DNA from: Sphaerolaimus hirsutus
Lineage: Eukaryota > Nematoda > Chromadorea > Monhysterida > Sphaerolaimidae
Direction: 5' to 3'
NCBI GenBank assembly: GCA_964036195.1
Contig: OZ038457.1
Span: 1,773,180 to 1,837,179, forward strand
DNA length: 64,000 bases
Shown here: in pieces, positions 60,121-64,000 of the stretch
How positions within the stretch are numbered: position 1 is the first letter of the stretch
Layout: each line of letters starts with the position of its first letter
Position numbers and translations under genes: made by a program
The notes under the pieces: generated by a model
The model's input: only the letters and a program-made list of their open reading frames with translations
Databases searched by the model: none
What the model was told of the DNA's origin: nothing

Positions 60121-63100
60121 TCAAAAACACCTGCAGTCTTTCCAAAACTCCAAGCCATTTGTGACCTGGACCTTTTCTACAGGCACCTTGTTGGAACAGA
60201 TCTGTTCCCCAGTTGATCTTGGGGGGGGAGGGACATAGCCTTTTGTGTTTGGTTTGGCAGAGCCAGGCCCCCTGCGGAAAGCTGAATTGAGGGGGATTTT
60301 GGGGACCTGACTGGGATTGGTGGAGATGTAGATGACTTGTGCAATGAATTTCTCCACATCTCTCCACCGGAGCAGCTTCAGCATGACCATTTGGTTCACC
60401 TCTTCCCCATCTGGCAGCTGTCCTTTGGCAGCTGTGCTGGCTTTCTGCAACTGGTCCACGTACGGTTGCTGCATGTCTGTCAGGGGGGTGTTTCGGGGGA
60501 TCTACAAGTGGGTGGGGGGTTGTTTTTGAGTGAGTGGCAACAAATTGTATAATTTACATGAGCATAGAGATTGACAACCAACATGGCCATCAACAGCAAT
60601 GTGCACTTGTCCAGACTTTGTGTCAGTAACCCATTGCACAGCTGGCAATGAGTTCAGAGGCTTTGGAGGGTTGCCAAAGCCCCTGCGCACGCGAGCATAC
60701 AGGTTTGTGTACCCATCACCAGCCAGAGGTCCACTGGGCTCGCGCCCTGGATAGTCTTCTGTCAAAAAGGTGCCAGACATGTCATCGCCATTCAGATCCC
60801 TATTCTGCCTAAACACTGCCAAAAAGGAACTGGTTCCTTCTACTCTGTTACTGTCCCTAGCCATAATGCGCTGAATTCTAATTGGAAATCCACAGTTGAA
60901 GTGTATGGTCATTGCTGTGGCCACAGTGTGCAGATCATACGTGTTCACTTTGTATTTGCGCACCACATTGCAGTTTCGCTCAAACATCAATGTCCACCTT
61001 TGCCGTTCTGGCTGTGCGCTAACAAACTGCTGGAGCAGTTCTTCAGGTGGGAGTGTGTGCCGCTCAATGTCAAAAGCGCGCAGCATGCATGCATAGCCAC
61101 TCAGTGCCAACGTTGTGGCCACCATTGCCCTATCAGATTCTATTATATATTGCTGCACTGTTGCATGAGCTCTGGCAAGGTGCACATTTTGCTCCACATG
61201 TACAAGATGGGCTTTCTGTTGTGCTTTGGTAGGGTTCTTCAACTTTTGCACCCTTTGCCTATCACTTGCTGGGACAGCACTGTCAGGAAAGTTCAACTCA
61301 GCTGTGTGTACTGGTGGTGGGCTGGCTGGCTTGTACAGGGGTCGACCAGAAGAATCCCTGGGCACGACAGGCGGTGGTTGCAGAATGCCTGCCATGCCAG
61401 CCATCACAGTAGTCAGGCAGTGGTCCACAGCACTGCCCGGTCGCACAGCAGCATTGGTGGTGGTGCTGGTGCTGGCACAGTCTTCTGCGGTTCCTGACAT
61501 GGTAGAAGGCATATCAGTTGGCAGTGATGGTACAACAGGTTTGGACACTTTGGATGGTGGCATTTCTGGCTGAAAACATCCAGTTTCTGACTGAATTGAT
61601 GGTTGTGGTACAGATTCTAAAGAACTGGGTAGTGATGTGGATTGTATTTGAGGTTCTAGGTCCATTCCCACTTGATAAGCTGCTAGAGCCAAAAGCATTG
61701 GATTCATGTTGGATTTTTCCCCCTCACACCACTGTACAAAAAGTGACATACGTCTCTGGTACTCTGGGTTGGACTGGATCACCGGCTCGGTGTTGACACC
61801 ACGACAACCTTCGGTGATCTGCACATCCCGATCTGCATAAAAAGGCATTTTTAAGTATAGAATATAGGCACATGACACACTGGAGGCATTTTGGCTCATT
61901 ATCCCCACCCACAAAAGATGACAACCCCCCACAAAAGATGTCAATTGGCCCACAAAAGATGTCAATTGGCCCACAAAAGATGTCAATTGCCCCACAAAAG
62001 ATGGCAACCCCCCAAAAAAGCAAAACCCCCAAAAACAATAAAAAAGCCAACCCTGCGCAGCTGGCTGGTCAAAGCTGGCAGGTCGTCTGTGTATGGGTTC
62101 AGGCCTAACAACCCCCAGATGTAATCCTCCTCCACTGACTGAAACAGACTGGCTTGGTCTCCCCCTGGGCAGCTGTTTGGTGGATCTGCCACGTTCATTC
62201 TTAGGTTTATTAATGATGTGATATCCAGTTCCTCCAGTGCCTTGTCTCTTTTTTCCGGATCGTCCCCTTCCAGAGCTGCATGCCTTTCGTTGGCCTGCTC
62301 CACCAGCAACTCCTTCAGTCTCTCCAGGGGTGGGAGGTTCAGGTGCTGGCGTGCAATCTGTCTCAGGCGTGGGCAGAGTTCCAGCTGGTAATCCGGGCTC
62401 ACCTGCAGCATCTCCTTGATTTTGCTCACCTCCAGTGGCAGACTGGGCAGATCCAGTTCCTGGTCCTGAGGCATGTTTCCTGGAGTGCCACCCCCCCCTT
62501 CCACTCCCTCTCCACTGTGGGGGGAGCATGCATCCACCTTTTCCTTGTCCACTGCCAGAGCTGCTGCTTTGTTCTCCAGCTGTCTCAGTTCCAGTTTTGC
62601 GTTTACATGCTTCAGCATACGTGATTGGGGGGATGGGGAGCTCTCCACACTGCTGTTGGACCTGCTGTTGGTTGTGCTTGCCCTGCACCTCCTGCACTTG
62701 TACTTCTTTTTCCTTGCTGACACAGAGCTGATTGAACTGCATTTGCTGTAGCTGGAACCGCTTTCGCTGCTCGTCCAGCCCCATTTGCCATACTTGTGAT
62801 GCTTTTTCATATGTTTCACGGTAGGTTCCCCCATCACCTTCTGACCTGTGGAAAACAGCCTCTTCCTCAGATACTTGGTTGTGCTGCCCAGACATGAGAG
62901 TCTTCTCACATGTCGTTGCTGTGGCCTGGGAGCATTCTGGTGACTGCTGCTGGCCACCGGGGTGCCTTGCTCCACTGTGAACATCCTCACAACCTTCATC
63001 ATCTCTATTTCTGGTTTGACCTTCTTTGGTGGTGGTGGCACTGGCTTCTTTGGTGACACTGGCTGCTTTGGGGGTATCGGTGGCATTGGAATGGCCACTG

Positions 63101-64000
63101 CTGATGTGCTCGGTGGACAATCTGCCACTGTTGCTGTCTGTGATGGATAAACAGCTGGCAGTGGGATTGTAGACAGATCCATCAACAGTGTACATGACTA
63201 TGAAGGGGGAGAAGGTGTAAACAATGGGATATGGCTTAGGCTTAGGCTTAGGCTTAGGCTTAGGCTTAGGCTTAGGCTTGAGTACCCTGGGGGGTTGGGT
63301 ACCTTAGGCTTGAGTACCTTAGGCTTGAGTACCCTTAGCCTTGAATACCTTAGGCTTGAGTACCCTTAGGCTTGAGTACCCTTAGGCTTGAGTACCCTGG
63401 GGGGTTGGGTACCCTGGGGGTTTGGGTACCCTGGGGGTTTGGGTACCCTGGGGGTTTGGGTACCCTTGGGGGTGGGTACCCTTGGGCCTGGGTACTCAAG
63501 CCTAAGGTACTCTTATGCCTAGACTTAGGCTTAGATCCCTTAGGCTTAGACTTAGCTTTGTGAAACATTAAAATACATGACCAATCATCTGAAGCTACCA
63601 CAGTCAACACACAACCTTACAAAAAACAAAACTAAAACACCATAAAACCCACACACCTGGTCCACATCCATCAGTGTCACAGGCTCCTGACACTGGCTGT
63701 CCACTTGCTGAGATGCTGTTTCCATTGGGATCTGTGACTGGCTTGGTGACTGTGATGCTGGCGATGGAGAAGGCTTTGCTGGGGCTACTGCTGGAGCCTG
63801 TAAATGAAAGGGCAAAAGGTTAAAAGAAAGCCACTTAAGCATACATGCCTTGGAACATTGTAGACTCTTCAAAAACACAAATAAAAAACACTTTTAAAAC
63901 ATATAAAGCAATTTAAAAAGACACAAACCAAGGAGGAGACTCTGTTTCTCTGGTGAGCCTGGCTGGGGGATGGTGTGTCCAAAGGTTGGCAGGCCTGGCT
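60121..64000 (-). CDS. unrecognised Pro/Gln/Ser-rich multi-exon protein, 5' partial
   Basis: Exons in coding order: 64000-about 63931, about 63799-63657, 63197-62052, 61818-about 60558 (or ending near 60590), and about 60503-60121 (TGA). Phases fit for the 63657/63197 and 62052/61818 joins. The 63197 exon has a Pro/Lys part, a basic KKHHKYGKWG region, Cys-Arg-Arg-Cys, then leucine-rich helices (LPLEVSKIKEMLQ, LERLKELLVEQANERHA). The 61818 exon has EYQRRMSLFVQW and a conserved-looking VNTYDLHTVATAMTIHFNCG. No family recognised. Higher GC than the Maverick genes. A minus-strand polyadenylation signal near 59295 makes it convergent with the capsid gene. Whether it is host or element is unclear. 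Confidence 0.6.
61916..61999. repeat. 20-bp minisatellite in an intron
   Basis: Four to five copies of CCCACAAAAGATGTCAATTG with small changes (the flanking ones end GACAAC or GGCAAC), all inside intron 61819-62051 of the minus-strand gene. It keeps frames open through the intron and so joins two exons into a false 897-codon ORF. Confidence 0.85.
63233..63560. repeat. interstitial TTAGGC telomere-type array and derived repeats
   Basis: 63234-63279 is seven to eight perfect GGCTTA/TTAGGC hexamers, the telomere repeat of nematodes. It runs into TTAGGCTTGAGTACCC variants and then GGGGGTTTGGGTACCCTG units, with TTAGGCTTAG words again at 63515-63555. It lies in an intron of the minus-strand gene. 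Confidence 0.85.

Noticed and set aside
59893..60552. Plus-strand ORFs opposite the right-hand gene
   Set aside because: They are antisense shadows of the minus-strand exon 60503-60121 and its 3' region, without domains.
60502..63195. Single 897-codon ORF on the minus strand
   Set aside because: It joins two exons through an intron kept open by a 20-bp minisatellite and uses the wrong frame for the 5' exon; the overlapping frame 63197-62052 has the better protein character and matching splice phases.

Overview
The window is metazoan nuclear DNA, most likely from a nematode. Three independent signs agree: a MAB-3-type gene with two tandem DM domains, an EGF-plus-ASC (egas-like) sodium channel gene, and an interstitial block of the nematode telomere hexamer TTAGGC. 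Genes are split by short GT-AG introns and lie in a sea of small inverted-repeat elements, so a repeat-rich genome is likely. A basal (mermithid-like) nematode would fit, but that is only a guess.

Layout. 622-6923 (+): double DM-domain gene, 5' end off the window. 6.9-12.6 kb: no gene; nested non-autonomous transposons, one a complete hAT-like element with 8-bp target duplication. 12,616-36,581 (-): a very long-intron gene coding a DEG/ENaC channel whose extracellular part carries a C-type lectin fold and an EGF domain; its introns hold LINE remnants, MITEs, palindromes and one intron that is itself a MITE. 37.9 kb (+): a lone myosin heavy chain rod exon. 39,214-40,292 (-): a small F-box-like gene, head to head with the next.

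40,305-59,205 (+): an endogenous Maverick/Polinton (adintovirus-like) element with protein-primed DNA polymerase B, a Cys-knuckle protein, FtsK/HerA-type packaging ATPase, a small basic protein, retroviral-type integrase, penton (minor capsid) and double-jelly-roll major capsid protein. It is exceptional in that almost every gene is cut by canonical spliceosomal introns, at least 30 in total. The polymerase frame is open through 18 exons, but the ATPase P-loop and the capsid gene are interrupted by small palindromic insertions, so the copy looks decayed as a virus. No maturation protease and no terminal inverted repeats were found.

59.3-64 kb (-): an unrecognised Pro/Gln/Ser-rich multi-exon gene, convergent with the capsid gene and running off the right edge; TTAGGC repeats lie in one of its introns. 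No tRNA, rRNA or CRISPR array was seen.
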